The translations under genes were made by a program, and so were the position numbers. From positions 1,054,001 through 1,118,000 of the forward strand of contig NZ_CP076642.1 in assembly GCF_019226825.1 (NCBI RefSeq): a DNA stretch of 64,000 nucleotides, in the 5' to 3' direction. The notes beneath the pieces were generated by a model. It was not told the DNA's origin, did not search any database, and saw nothing but the letters and a program-made list of their open reading frames with translations. The stretch is from Vibrio ostreae (GTDB lineage Bacteria; Pseudomonadota; Gammaproteobacteria; Enterobacterales; Vibrionaceae). Below, piece after piece: positions 36,321 through 45,728 of the stretch (positions within the stretch are counted from its first letter, which is position 1; each line of letters opens with the position of its first letter).

Positions 36321-37445
36321 TTGAAATACGATGTCGTGGTAGTCGGGGCCGGTTCGATGGGAATGGCAGCAGGTTATTTCCTGGCCAGACAAGGTAAAAA
36401 AGTACTGCTGATGGATGCGTTTGATCCGCCTCACCATCATGCCAGTCACCATGGTGAAACCCGCATCATTCGTTACGCTTACGGCGAAGGCAAAGAATAT
36501 GTTCCGCTGGCATTGCGGGCAAAGGCGTTATGGGAAGAACTGGAACTGCACAGTGGCCAATCGCTGTTCCTGCAGACCGGTGTGCTCAATATGGGCGAAG
36601 AGAGCTCGCGCTTCATTCAGACTCTGATTGCCAGCGCTGAAAAATACCAACTGCCGCTGGAAATTCTCAATGCCGAACAAGTGCATGCGCGTTTTCCGGG
36701 CATTACGTTACCAGAAAACTACATCGGCTGTTTTGAATCGACATCGGGTGTGTTGCGCTGCGAAGATTGCATCGCCGCCTATCGCGATCTCGCTCTGGCG
36801 CACGGTGCAGAGCTGCTGACTTATCATCCGCTGCAGGATATTAAAGCCGATGACCAAGGCGTAACCTTATACAGCGAAGATAAAATCATTCGCGCCGATA
36901 AAGTGATTATTTCAGCCGGGGCCTGGGCGACCAAACTGATGTCCAAGCTTGATTTTGCCCTGCCGATGCAACCCAACCGCAAAACGTTTGCCTGGTTTGA
37001 AGCCGATGAAGAGATTTACGGACAAACTGTATTTCCTGCTTTCTCGTTCGATTCCCCACAAGGGATCTACTACGGCTTTCCGAGCATTGACGGCGCGGGG
37101 CTGAAGATGGGGCGTCATGACGGTGGTGAACGTCAGGATCCGGATCAGGAGATTGCCGAGTATGATACGTTGACTGACAGTGTGGATTTGGAACGATTTT
37201 TAGCGACTGTAATGCCGCAAACGCAGGGTCTGATGTATGGCAAAACTTGTATGTACAGCATGACGGCCGATGAACACTTCATTATTGATACCCACCCGCA
37301 ACATGACAATGTGATTATTGCGGCTGGTTTCTCTGGTCACGGTTTCAAGTTTGCCAGCGTGATTGGTGAGATTTTGAGTGACTTGGCTGCCAAAGGGGCA
37401 ACCGAGCACGATATCTCGCTGTTTTCATTGCAGCGTTTTCGCTGA
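36321..37445 (+). CDS. solA: N-methyl-L-tryptophan / sarcosine oxidase-type flavoenzyme
   Basis: 374 residues, near E. coli SolA (372). FAD Rossmann motif VVVVGAGSMGMAAGYFLARQGKKVLLMDA at the N-terminus, the family HHGETRIIRYAYGEG loop, and near residue 311 the KTCMYSMTAD motif whose Cys carries covalent FAD. C-terminal GFSGHGFKFASVIG completes the fold. It oxidises N-methyl amino acids to the amine, formaldehyde and hydrogen peroxide. GAGAGGG precedes the start. The LysR gene downstream is convergent. Confidence 0.92.
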   Translation: MKYDVVVVGAGSMGMAAGYFLARQGKKVLLMDAFDPPHHHASHHGETRIIRYAYGEGKEYVPLALRAKALWEELELHSGQSLFLQTGVLNMGEESSRFIQTLIASAEKYQLPLEILNAEQVHARFPGITLPENYIGCFESTSGVLRCEDCIAAYRDLALAHGAELLTYHPLQDIKADDQGVTLYSEDKIIRADKVIISAGAWATKLMSKLDFALPMQPNRKTFAWFEADEEIYGQTVFPAFSFDSPQGIYYGFPSIDGAGLKMGRHDGGERQDPDQEIAEYDTLTDSVDLERFLATVMPQTQGLMYGKTCMYSMTADEHFIIDTHPQHDNVIIAAGFSGHGFKFASVIGEILSDLAAKGATEHDISLFSLQRFR

Positions 37446-37522
37446 GGCTGAATGACATACGACAGCGCAGGAATTGTGTAGAAAGGAAGCGAGCGCTTCC
37501 TTTTTTCATCTCTGACTGTGTG

Positions 37523-38416
37523 TTATCCGGCGACTTTTATATCGTGCTGCCAGCTCTGGGCGAGAAAATCGATAAACTGACGCACCAGCGGAGTCTGATA
37601 ACTGCGTGACAGATACACTGCCCATAAGCCACTGCTCGGGGAATGAAACTCAGGCAGCACCCGCATCAGTTCGCCGCTTTCCAGATAGGGGTTAGCCAAA
37701 TCACAGGGTAACCAGACAATGCCGTTGTGGCTGAGTGCGGCGCGGCGCAAAATCGCCATATCGTTGGCACTGATCGTTCCGCTCACTTTGACGGAAAAAT
37801 GTTGGTTATCCCTGACAAAATCCCATTCATGCCCGGTGAGATGGACGAAGCAGTTATGCCGCGCCAGATCGCTCGGCTCAACAATTGGATTATGACTTGC
37901 GAGATATTGCGGACTGGCACAGACCACGGTATCAACGATGATTAAGCGGCGGGCAATCAGGCTGGCATCCGGTTGCTGGGTAAAGCGCAGCGCAACATCG
38001 ATCCGGTCATCGACCAGTTGTGACAGGCGATCTGAGGCCAGAATATCAATCCTTACCTGAGGGTGCAGTTCGGTAAATGCCTGCACGGTATCGAGCAGCA
38101 GGTGCTGGGCGAGACCTATCGGCGCTGAGATGCGGATGCTGCCGTTCAGTGACTGCGCCTGTTCCAGCGCGCTAATCTCCAGTTCTGCTGTCTGGTCGAG
38201 GATCTGTTCACAATGTCTCAACGCTCCTTCACCAGCAGCGGTCAGGCTGACCTTACGTGTGGTGCGATGTAAAAGGCGTTGTTGCAGCCAGTCTTCCACT
38301 TCCTGTACATGGCGTGAGACCTGTAAACGGCTCAGATTCAGATTATCGGCGGCTTTGGTGAAACTGTTGGTATTGGCCACTTCCACGAAACTGCGCATCG
38401 CGGTCAGTCGATCCAT
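37523..38416 (-). CDS. LysR-family regulator
   Basis: 297 residues. N-terminal winged helix (MRSFVEVANTNSFTKAADNLNLSRLQVSRHVQEVEDWLQQRLLHRTTRKVSLT) and a periplasmic-binding-like effector domain. It diverges from the NAD(P)-binding protein at 38546, separated by 129 bases, the usual arrangement for a LysR regulator and its target. Confidence 0.92.
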   Translation of the reverse strand: MDRLTAMRSFVEVANTNSFTKAADNLNLSRLQVSRHVQEVEDWLQQRLLHRTTRKVSLTAAGEGALRHCEQILDQTAELEISALEQAQSLNGSIRISAPIGLAQHLLLDTVQAFTELHPQVRIDILASDRLSQLVDDRIDVALRFTQQPDASLIARRLIIVDTVVCASPQYLASHNPIVEPSDLARHNCFVHLTGHEWDFVRDNQHFSVKVSGTISANDMAILRRAALSHNGIVWLPCDLANPYLESGELMRVLPEFHSPSSGLWAVYLSRSYQTPLVRQFIDFLAQSWQHDIKVAG

Positions 38417-38545
38417 AGTGATGCCTGATTAGTAACTTAGATAGATACAATCTACATCATTTATGCGCATTTATCACCAGATCTCGAGCTACTATACTGG
38501 TTTGCGTTGATTAAATCTAATTCGATTCCATTGAGGAGTATCAAG

Positions 38546-39181
38546 ATGAAAGTAGCAGTATTCGGTGCAACAGGTTGGATTGGCAGCCACATCGTTGAAG
38601 AAGTGAAAGCACATGGTCATGACGTGGTCGCCATTGCCCGTGACCCGTCTAAAGTGACCGCTGAAGGTGTCGAAGTGCGCCAATTTGATTTGAGCGGTGA
38701 TGCGAAACTGGCTTCGGTACTGGTAGGCGTGGATGCGGTGATTGCTTCTATCGGCGGCCGAGCGGCGGGTAACCACGAAATCGTTGCCAACACAGCCAAG
38801 AACATGCTTGAGCAACTGCCTGCAGCCGGTATTGAGCGTTTGCTTTGGGTCGGCGGCGCCGGTTCACTGGAAGTGGCTCCGGGTATTCAGCTGTTCACCG
38901 TACCTGACTTCCCGGCTGAGTATAAGTCTGAATCTCTGGCTCAGGGTGACGCTTTGCAAGTATTCAAAAACAGCGACAGTGCCGTGCAATGGACGTTCAT
39001 CTGTCCGGCTGCAGAGATCTTCCCTGGCGATAAACAAGGCGCTTACCGCGTGACTGTCGATCAGTTTATGACGGACGCAGAAGGCAATAGCCGCATTTCT
39101 GTTGCAGATTACGCGGCGGCGCTGGTGGATGAACTCGACAGTGGCGACCATCCTCGTCAGCGGATTGGTTTTGCTTACTAG
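38546..39181 (+). CDS. NAD(P)H-binding short-chain-type oxidoreductase
   Basis: 211 residues from the ATG with GAGGAG seven bases upstream. Rossmann motif VAVFGATGWIGSHIVEEV at the start, with the NmrA/atypical SDR pattern (GVDAVIASIGG, WVGGAGSLEVAPG, FICPAAEIFPGDKQGAYRV). Similar proteins (YwnB/AzoB-like) bind NADPH and some reduce quinones or act as redox sensors. Likely controlled by the divergent LysR protein. Confidence 0.88.
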   Translation: MKVAVFGATGWIGSHIVEEVKAHGHDVVAIARDPSKVTAEGVEVRQFDLSGDAKLASVLVGVDAVIASIGGRAAGNHEIVANTAKNMLEQLPAAGIERLLWVGGAGSLEVAPGIQLFTVPDFPAEYKSESLAQGDALQVFKNSDSAVQWTFICPAAEIFPGDKQGAYRVTVDQFMTDAEGNSRISVADYAAALVDELDSGDHPRQRIGFAY

Positions 39182-39479
39182 GATTGGTGTTGCTTAAGAA
39201 TTGGTTAGCAAGTCACGTCGATCGTAAGCTACGTCGAACGCAAAGAGTTCGTCACCACAGATTCGTCCGCCTGTTTGGTAACCCGATTTGCCAATTGAGT
39301 GAGACGCAGCCAGCCGCAAGGCTGGCTTTTTCGTATCTGCTCAACTTGAGTTGCAATCAAAGCAGTAAGTGCTTACTTTTTGTCCGCGCCTTAAAATCTG
39401 GCGTCGTGTGTCAGATAGGGCTGCCATCACGTTTGCCATAAACGGAAGATAGAGCAGGGGGCGATAATTCCACTGGTGG
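39182..39479. other. Chromosomal flank left of the Tn7-like element
   Basis: No credible gene. It has a terminator at 39308-39331 (AGCCAGC / GCTGGCT plus T run) and ends with GGTGG at 39475-39479, the left copy of the target-site duplication. Confidence 0.7.
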
Positions 39480-39489
39480 TGTGAGAGAG

Positions 39490-39506
39490 TAATAAAGTCT
39501 CATACT
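39490..39506 (+). repeat. TnsB-type site in the left end
   Basis: TAATAAAGTCTCATACT, 10-11 bases inside the left terminus. Further sites in this end are not clear; AAGCATCATTTGACTT near 39598-39613 is a weak candidate. Confidence 0.8.
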
Positions 39507-39643
39507 AAAATGGCAGCGTTCTCGGTCGATACGCTACCATTCCTAAATCGAAATTGCTCCATTCCGTGTCACTTATGATTGAGCACTCGCTTCACCTAAG
39601 CATCATTTGACTTACTTTTTGTAATCGTTTAATTGGTTCTTAA

Positions 39644-39674
39644 TAAAAAAAGAAAAGGGAACCGAAGCTCCCTT
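39644..39674 (-). terminator. Terminator of the MFS gene
   Basis: Stem AAGGGA-C / G-TCCCTT closed by TTCG on the minus strand, followed there by a U-rich tract. Confidence 0.75.
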
Positions 39675-39682
39675 AAATCAAA

Positions 39683-40861
39683 TCAGTTTGTAGTCGATAC
39701 AGGTTGCCCTTGCTCTGCTTTGTCCGTTAATCCCGAGAGAATAGCGAGTACTAATGCACCGGCTGAAAGCAGACCTCCTGCCCAGTTAGGGGATTGAAGC
39801 CCAAATCCTGACGCAATAACGAATCCTCCAAACCAAGCGCCAACGGCGTTGCCTAAATTGAAGACACCAATATTAACGGCTGAAGCTAATGTTGATGCAC
39901 CTGCTGCTTTGGCTTTATCCATCACAAGCTTTTGAATCGGAGAGACTGTTGAGAAGCCAAATGCGGCCATTAAGAAAATACAAATGACTGACATGATTTG
40001 GCTATTGATGGCGTAGTTGAAGACAAACAGAACAATGGCCTGAGCGCTTAACGTAATGTAAAGCATCGGCATTAACGCTTTGTCTGCATACTTACCGCCA
40101 AGATGGTTGCCTACAAACAGGCCCAATCCAAACACCAACATAAGCCAAGTCACGTCAGAACTGCTAAAGCCTGCGATTTCAGTCATCATTGGAGCAATGT
40201 AAGTGATGGATGTGAAAAATGCGCCGGGACCTAAAACCGTGATACCCATAGCTAACAGCACATTGATGTTACCAAACGCTTTAATCTCTTTAGAGAACTG
40301 TTGGTCTTGAGCAGCAGGTTGATGAGGAATAAGACGCCAAACGCTCAGCACGGTCATGACGCCAACGATAGCGACAAGACCAAAGGTCAGACGCCATGTT
40401 ATGTGCTCACCAATCCAAGTTCCGACCGGAACGCCCACCAGGTTAGCGACTGTTAATCCCATAAACATAAACGCAATGGCTTGAATCCGCTTTGATGGCG
40501 CAACCATATCAGCAGCAATAATAGAGCCTATGCCAAAGAACACGCCATGTGCGAGTGAGGTGACAATACGGCCAAGTATTGCAACACTGAGGCTTGGTGC
40601 GAATGCTGTGATCAAGTTGCCAATGATGAACAATACCATGACGAAAATGAGCATGGTTTTGCGCGGTATTTTTGAGCCAAAGATGATAAGTGCAGGTGCG
40701 CCAAAAAAGACACCCAATGCATAAGATGTGGCTAAGTAACCTGCAATGGGAATGGTTATTTGGAATTCATCGGCTATCGCAGGCAACAAACCTGCGATGA
40801 CAAACTCGGTTGTACCAATACCAAAGGCACCGATAGCCAAAGCCCAGAGTGCTAGTGGCAT
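39683..40861 (-). CDS. MFS drug/sugar efflux transporter (YdhP/AraJ-like)
   Basis: 392 residues, 12 membrane helices, GAGGAG before the start. Opens with ALAIGAFGIGTTEFVIAGLLP and has the motif SLAHGVFFGIGSIIAADMV and MGLTVANLVGVPVGTWIGEH, as in the DHA1-type exporters YdhP and AraJ. Probably a proton antiporter for a small toxic compound. First cargo gene in the left end of the element, paired with the LysR gene transcribed in the same direction behind it. Confidence 0.9.
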   Translation of the reverse strand: MPLALWALAIGAFGIGTTEFVIAGLLPAIADEFQITIPIAGYLATSYALGVFFGAPALIIFGSKIPRKTMLIFVMVLFIIGNLITAFAPSLSVAILGRIVTSLAHGVFFGIGSIIAADMVAPSKRIQAIAFMFMGLTVANLVGVPVGTWIGEHITWRLTFGLVAIVGVMTVLSVWRLIPHQPAAQDQQFSKEIKAFGNINVLLAMGITVLGPGAFFTSITYIAPMMTEIAGFSSSDVTWLMLVFGLGLFVGNHLGGKYADKALMPMLYITLSAQAIVLFVFNYAINSQIMSVICIFLMAAFGFSTVSPIQKLVMDKAKAAGASTLASAVNIGVFNLGNAVGAWFGGFVIASGFGLQSPNWAGGLLSAGALVLAILSGLTDKAEQGQPVSTTN

Positions 40862-40974
40862 AATTTTCTCCTCAATATAATTTGATTAATCATTTGTAGA
40901 AATGAGTTTAATCGTAAAATATGAGTCAATAAACACACGCCATGTACACTTAATGTAGAATTAAATTCTACCCT

Positions 40975-41907
40975 CTAACCAAAATAGCCCTCTATGGCTT
41001 TTTGGACTAACTCATCAACGAGCAAACGAACCTTAGGCACCAAGTGCTTAGTGCACGGCCAAAGAATGTGTAGAGCAACTGGGTCAGGTGAGTTCTCGGT
41101 GAGGACAGAAACAAGACAGCCTGAATCTATGTGTTCTTTTACCATGCTTTCGGGAAGTTGCACGATCCCCATACTCCCCAAACATGCTTTTAACAAGGCA
41201 TCGCCATCACCGATTCGGTGAGGTCTATCCGAGATATATTGGATAGTTTTTCCCTCTTCATTTTTAAGTTTCCATGCCAATGGTGCGCGACTTCTATAGC
41301 CCATAATACAGTGATGGTTTGCCAGATCATCGATGTGTGTTGGCTTTCCATATTGCTCAAGGTACTCGGGAGTAGCACATAAATAGAGGTGTTGGTCACT
41401 TAGACAGCGAGACTTCAGTTCATTAGTGCTTTTTAGTTCACTGAATCTCAAAACCAGATCTAAACCTTCTTCGACAGGATCAACCAAACGGTCATTGAAC
41501 GACATCTCAAATCGGATCTCTGGGTATCGTTGAGAGAAGTTTGTCAGAATGGGCATCATCAGGTGACGGCCAAAAAAAGCGGGCATATCAATACGGATGA
41601 CCCCCGAAGGATTATCTTGGCGTCGGCTTAGGGAGTTTTCCGCTGAATCAAGAATCTCTAACGCTGTTGTGCAACTGGTAAGGTAAGCTTCACCGTCACC
41701 AGTCAGGCTGAGTTTCCTTGTTGAACGATGGAAAAGCTTAGTGCCCAACCGTTCCTCCAATCGGGCTATACTTTTCCCAACGGCGGATTTTGTGATCCCC
41801 AGTTTTTCACTGGCTTCAGTAAAGCTAGAAGAATTGGCAGCGACAACAAAGTTTGTAATACCACGAAGAGATTCATCTGAATTGAATGTAGACATTAAGC
41901 TAACCAT
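40975..41907 (-). CDS. LysR-family regulator of the MFS gene
   Basis: 310 residues (a second ATG four codons in is an alternative start). N-terminal winged helix (FVVAANSSSFTEASEKLGITKSAVGKSIARLEERLGTKLFHRSTRKLSLT) and a LysR effector domain (LYLCATPEYLEQYGKP). It lies upstream of the MFS gene in the same orientation with a 113-base gap, which suggests control of that exporter. Confidence 0.9.
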   Translation of the reverse strand: MVSLMSTFNSDESLRGITNFVVAANSSSFTEASEKLGITKSAVGKSIARLEERLGTKLFHRSTRKLSLTGDGEAYLTSCTTALEILDSAENSLSRRQDNPSGVIRIDMPAFFGRHLMMPILTNFSQRYPEIRFEMSFNDRLVDPVEEGLDLVLRFSELKSTNELKSRCLSDQHLYLCATPEYLEQYGKPTHIDDLANHHCIMGYRSRAPLAWKLKNEEGKTIQYISDRPHRIGDGDALLKACLGSMGIVQLPESMVKEHIDSGCLVSVLTENSPDPVALHILWPCTKHLVPKVRLLVDELVQKAIEGYFG

Positions 41908-42203
41908 TTAGACATCAATGTCGTCATTATTGACTCAATGTACCCAATTGTATACAGATTACCTTATGTACTGAATTGTTTCTGCCCCGTTTTGTGTTAG
42001 AGCAAACGCTTATTCAAATCAGTATATTGAATTTGCCATATTTGAAGTTATCCGAAGACGGGCAGTTCGATCTCGGAACCAATAAAAACCTCATTGGAGT
42101 TGCCTTCAAGGAATTGGTCAATACCGTAACTCTCTCATAAAGCTTAACTTTCAGTCAATTGGCGAGTAATATGTGTACAATTCAAATCTATCAGGTGACG
42201 TGA
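41908..42203. other. Intergenic region of the element
   Basis: About 300 AT-rich bases between the LysR gene and the frameshifted membrane-protein gene. Nothing beyond likely promoters is seen. Confidence 0.4.
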
Positions 42204-42341
42204 ATGTGTACTAGAGAGCTATTAGGGATATGCTTTGTTCCCGCAGGGAGTTCTTCTGACTCTATATTCGGCTTCTCATCGTTTATTTCCGCTCTAGCAC
42301 TACTATTTGTGGTCTACACAATTACGGGGGGAACGCTATAA
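42204..42341 (+). other. 5' part of the frameshifted membrane-protein gene
   Basis: An ATG at 42204 with AGGTGA seven bases upstream opens a 45-codon frame encoding one membrane helix (FSSFISALALLFVVYTITGG). It runs into TAA at 42339 just after a G6 run at 42326-42331. With one G fewer the frame would pass straight into the long downstream frame, reading VVYTITG-ERYKFRIAV. This is a much better start for that protein than the TTG at 42307. Confidence 0.65.
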
Positions 42342-43845
42342 ATTTCGTATAGCAGTTGCACCAATATCACTCTACAAAACCTCTTTTTACATCATACCTC
42401 TTATTGGTATCGGAGTTCTTATATCAGAGTTATGGGTCAATTTAGGTTGGCTTACTCCTGATTTCAATCTAAGCCAAAGTATGTGGCAAGCAATCTTTGC
42501 TGTACTTTTCCTCATGATCATTAGTTTGTGGGCTTACTTTGGTTTTATATCTCCTCCTAAATTTGGGAAGAACAACTACAAACAGTTCATGCATCAACTG
42601 TATGCGAGAATCTTAGAGGGGAATGCAGATGTTCTTAAAGAGGTTGCCTCAGAAATTACACCTTCGATTAGCCGTATAGTAACTTGCGCATCTGGTTCTA
42701 AGGGCGAATGCAAGGATTATGCTCATGACATCATACTACTTATAGGAAACAAAAGATTTTGTGAGGTTGTTGCAGAATATCATCCAAACCTCATAATCGA
42801 ATTATACGAAAGCATGACAGCAGAAAATATCCAGACACTGCCATTTCGTCAATTTACTAAGAACACCGCAACGGCTGCAATACTTAACTCAAACTCGCTC
42901 TTGCACCATGAAGGAGATGGTTTCAGCTCTGGGCTTATTGGGTACATAAAGCCTTTAAGTATTTCCATGCTTGGAGACATAGAAAAGCTCGAAGCCTTAA
43001 ATCGACAGTTTGCTTCCCCTCTAGATGCTGATTTACCACTTTTCTACCTAAAACATGAACAATTTAAAGTGTATTGTGACTCAGCTCTAACAGCAATTGA
43101 GTCTTATCTAAACGAAGGATGGTGGTGGAGACATTCATACGCAATAAATAACGCCTTCAGTAAAATAAAAGACAACAGCACATATCTATATGAAATCAAC
43201 AGTAACCCCAATAATTACTATGATCTTGATTGCTATAAAAACTTCAGAGTGGCAGTAAAGTTTGTCACGTCTGTGATAAACCTAATAGAAAACCATCCGT
43301 CTGTTGCAGTTTTTACACCTCACAAGCTACGGAAAAGGAAAGAGGAAAGATTCCAATCAATTGATTTATATGACTTGGTATCCGAATTGATGTTTGAGCT
43401 AACATTTGCTGCTGCATGTGTTAGTGTTGATGAGGACACATGTTGGTCAATTCAGCATAACTCTTGTTGGAGCGATTTTATCGGTCACAGAGATAGTAAG
43501 GCTAGCTATTACATTTTAAAGAAATACTACCGATTGATATACGATGAAATCAGGAGAATGGAAAAGTTACCCAATTTCAAATCAGCTAGGATTCTGGGAT
43601 TCTGCTTAAATATATTCGGTGTAAAAATACCTACTAAAGACAACTATAGGAAGGAGTATTACTCGTTAAGAAAAGTGATTATTCATTGGACAATCCATAA
43701 CTACGAAAACATTAGAAAAGAATACACTAGAGTTGCAAAAGCTTGTTTAATTGGCGGTATAACTTACGAAGACAAAAAGCTGACAAAAACTTATGCCTTA
43801 GGTCTTCGAGATGAAGCCACAAAAGAAACTTTAGAGTTAAAATGA
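42307..43845 (+). CDS. Membrane protein of unknown function, frameshifted at a G6 run
   Basis: The open frame gives 512 codons from a TTG without a ribosome site. I infer the gene really begins at 42204 and is interrupted by a one-base shift at 42326-42331. The protein has membrane helices at about 27-47 (YIIPLIGIGVLISELWVNLG) and 60-80 (AIFAVLFLMIISLWAYFGFI), then a roughly 420-residue soluble helical domain rich in Tyr, Asn and Trp. No enzyme motif seen and no family recognised. AT-rich codon use unlike the chromosome. The shift may be a mutation, phase variation, programmed slippage or a sequencing error. Confidence 0.65.
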   Translation: MWSTQLRGERYKFRIAVAPISLYKTSFYIIPLIGIGVLISELWVNLGWLTPDFNLSQSMWQAIFAVLFLMIISLWAYFGFISPPKFGKNNYKQFMHQLYARILEGNADVLKEVASEITPSISRIVTCASGSKGECKDYAHDIILLIGNKRFCEVVAEYHPNLIIELYESMTAENIQTLPFRQFTKNTATAAILNSNSLLHHEGDGFSSGLIGYIKPLSISMLGDIEKLEALNRQFASPLDADLPLFYLKHEQFKVYCDSALTAIESYLNEGWWWRHSYAINNAFSKIKDNSTYLYEINSNPNNYYDLDCYKNFRVAVKFVTSVINLIENHPSVAVFTPHKLRKRKEERFQSIDLYDLVSELMFELTFAAACVSVDEDTCWSIQHNSCWSDFIGHRDSKASYYILKKYYRLIYDEIRRMEKLPNFKSARILGFCLNIFGVKIPTKDNYRKEYYSLRKVIIHWTIHNYENIRKEYTRVAKACLIGGITYEDKKLTKTYALGLRDEATKETLELK

Positions 43846-43917
43846 TCAAATTTTGTATTGAATCGCTCGATATTGCCAGTGAAGCCTGCGTATTGGTAAG
43901 TCATTAGTGTAGTGGTT

Positions 43918-43958
43918 TAAGTGATTAAGGCGGCATGCGGCGGCTTCAGTATTGCGTT
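43918..43958 (+). repeat. 41-bp leader repeat, copy 1
   Basis: TAAGTGATTAAGGCGGCATG... ending CAGTATTGCGTT, 27 bases before the start of the next gene. A copy matching at 35 of 41 positions lies on the minus strand at 63986-63946, about 23 bases upstream of a different gene in the second Tn7-like element. Confidence 0.8.
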
Positions 43959-43985
43959 ACGGGGCGTTAGGTTTAAGGAGGATTT

Positions 43986-44891
43986 ATGCACCAAGCTCAT
44001 TGGCGTTACTGGAGTAAAATATATAAGAATAAAACAGGGCGTTCCCTAGAACGTTGGGCTTTGCAGCATTTACATGGGAAAAGATTATTAGCATATTTGG
44101 CTAAAAAAATAGCAAAGCAACATCAAGTTGCAGGAGGAGTAGAGGTAAGCTCCATTTGGATTGATGGCACGCCGCAGGCTCATGGAATAGCTAATACTCA
44201 GAAAGTAAAATGTGAGCTGGCAGACTTACTGTATATTGTCGAGGAATGTAACGCCAAGGGAGTAGTATTCTCAAAAAAAGCGTTACTACTACAGGCTAAG
44301 AATACTTCGAAATTTAAAAAAATTGACAGTGGTGCGTCTACAGCGAAAGAAAGAAAGCTTCTAGAAAAGTTAGATAGACATCAACCTTTAACTATCAGGG
44401 CAGGTGTACAAAACTCCTCAAGGGTAATTGGTTCATATACGTTAGGTGGAACCAATATCGAAGGGCTACCAGATTGCTCTAAGTTTCTGTTAATGCCCAA
44501 GAACCAACTCTGGATAAAAAATACAAATAAGTTATTTCCCTTTCACGTTACTTGGCCAAAACATAAAACAACGTCAGAGATGGTTACAGGCTGCGATCTA
44601 GTTCAAGCTGCGATAGATATGGCTGGAAATGGTAGTTTAGGAAAAGACGTGGTTGATCCGAAAATCTGCGAGTGGTCAAAGTTGGTAACAGATCTTGAAA
44701 ATGGTTATAAGAATGTTGTCATGAATGGGTATAGAAATCAGAAGCGAGTTTATCGTTCAGGAGTCCAGTTATTTTGTTCGAACTTCAATTCGACGCTACA
44801 AAGTAGTGGTGATTACACCTATCACGATGAGGAGCACCTACCATACATATCTATTTTGAAGGTGAGGTTTTTTAATATGCGCTTAGATTAA
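43986..44891 (+). CDS. Candidate PD-(D/E)XK-type nuclease, cargo gene
   Basis: 301 residues with AAGGAGG before the ATG. Around residues 75-110 a CELADLLYIVEE strand and a later ALLLQAKNTSKFKK strand fit the D...(E/Q)xK active-site pattern of restriction-endonuclease-like folds; the N-terminal helix contains a possible first acidic residue. The rest has no known motif. The GTTAGGT just upstream (43968-43974) resembles an integron core site, but no complete attC is seen. Inference: a defence nuclease. Assignment by motif pattern only. Confidence 0.55.
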   Translation: MHQAHWRYWSKIYKNKTGRSLERWALQHLHGKRLLAYLAKKIAKQHQVAGGVEVSSIWIDGTPQAHGIANTQKVKCELADLLYIVEECNAKGVVFSKKALLLQAKNTSKFKKIDSGASTAKERKLLEKLDRHQPLTIRAGVQNSSRVIGSYTLGGTNIEGLPDCSKFLLMPKNQLWIKNTNKLFPFHVTWPKHKTTSEMVTGCDLVQAAIDMAGNGSLGKDVVDPKICEWSKLVTDLENGYKNVVMNGYRNQKRVYRSGVQLFCSNFNSTLQSSGDYTYHDEEHLPYISILKVRFFNMRLD

Positions 44892-45080
44892 AAACCCATA
44901 CAAAGCGCTTAAGTCTGACTGCAAACCTGTGACGGTTTTGTCCAGAACCTTCACAGTTGACACTTCGTAAGTCAGAAATGCCCTAAACCTTCTCAGGATC
45001 ATCACTCATAATACTTCTAGTAATTTCAGTTTGATTCAATTTATCTAATGCCTCATTATGTGTTTAGTTGATAAAAAAAA

Positions 45081-45116
45081 CAACTTGTCCGTGGACTAAA
45101 AAGTTGGGGTCAGGTC
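45081..45116 (+). repeat. Hairpin plus GGGGTCAGGTC motif, module boundary 1
   Basis: CAACTTGTCC pairs imperfectly with GGACTAAAAAGTTG (45081-45106) and runs into GGGGTCAGGTC (45106-45116), just before the next gene. The inverted motif GACCTGACCCC occurs at 45906-45916, after that gene, and GGGGTCAGATC at 49821-49831, after the ABC-3C genes. Confidence 0.65.
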
Positions 45117-45122
45117 AGTGCT

Positions 45123-45728
45123 ATGTACGAAAAAATTGCATATATCATTTTAGGGGTAGCAATAGGTAAGCTTTTCGATTTTTATATTCAAAGGCGAAAA
45201 GTTTCATCCTTGGAGGTGGCGATTCTTGAAGAACTGGAAGATATTAAGTATCGATTGCTCTTGATTTGTAGATCATATGAAAGAAGTATTCAAATCTACG
45301 CATTGAATGGTATAGATTCAGGCGTTCCACTAAAGCTATCTAATCCTATATTTAAAAAGCACTATTCTGACATCGCTATTAAGTTAGGTTCAGCTCAAAG
45401 GAAATCTTTGTCATTAATAGATTCTTGCGTTGAATCTGTAAATTTAGGAATAAATCGAATCGAAGAATTGCATTCTAACACGGTTGCAAATTTGTCAGAT
45501 GAAGCAATAGAAAGGTGGGGAGATTTATTAAAAGCACAATATATAAATGCGGCTACAGCATATTGGCACGTAAATTATCACTTGTCTAACCAGGAGCTAC
45601 CTTTTTTGGACATCGAGGATTCCGAAGAGCACAAAGCCTATTTGTCTCAGCGCAAGTCTTCGGAAGAACACGTAGAAAAACTCATTAAAAGGGCGCGTGA
45701 AAGCCTAAATCGAGACGACTTCGATTGA
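45123..45728 (+). CDS. Single-pass membrane protein of unknown function
   Basis: 201 residues. One N-terminal membrane helix (KIAYIILGVAIGKLFDFYI, 4-22) then a charged, mostly helical cytoplasmic domain (SLEVAILEELEDIKYRLLLICRSYE and onward). It lies alone between inverted GGGGTCAGGTC motifs. AT-rich. No family recognised. The ATG is only seven bases after the motif and lacks a clear ribosome site. Confidence 0.7.
   Translation: MYEKIAYIILGVAIGKLFDFYIQRRKVSSLEVAILEELEDIKYRLLLICRSYERSIQIYALNGIDSGVPLKLSNPIFKKHYSDIAIKLGSAQRKSLSLIDSCVESVNLGINRIEELHSNTVANLSDEAIERWGDLLKAQYINAATAYWHVNYHLSNQELPFLDIEDSEEHKAYLSQRKSSEEHVEKLIKRARESLNRDDFD

Noticed and set aside
43959..43985. Integron attC site before the gene at 43986
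   Set aside because: GTTAGGT fits the core GTTRRRY and is followed by a ribosome site, but no matching RYYYAAC half lies in the preceding 130 bases.
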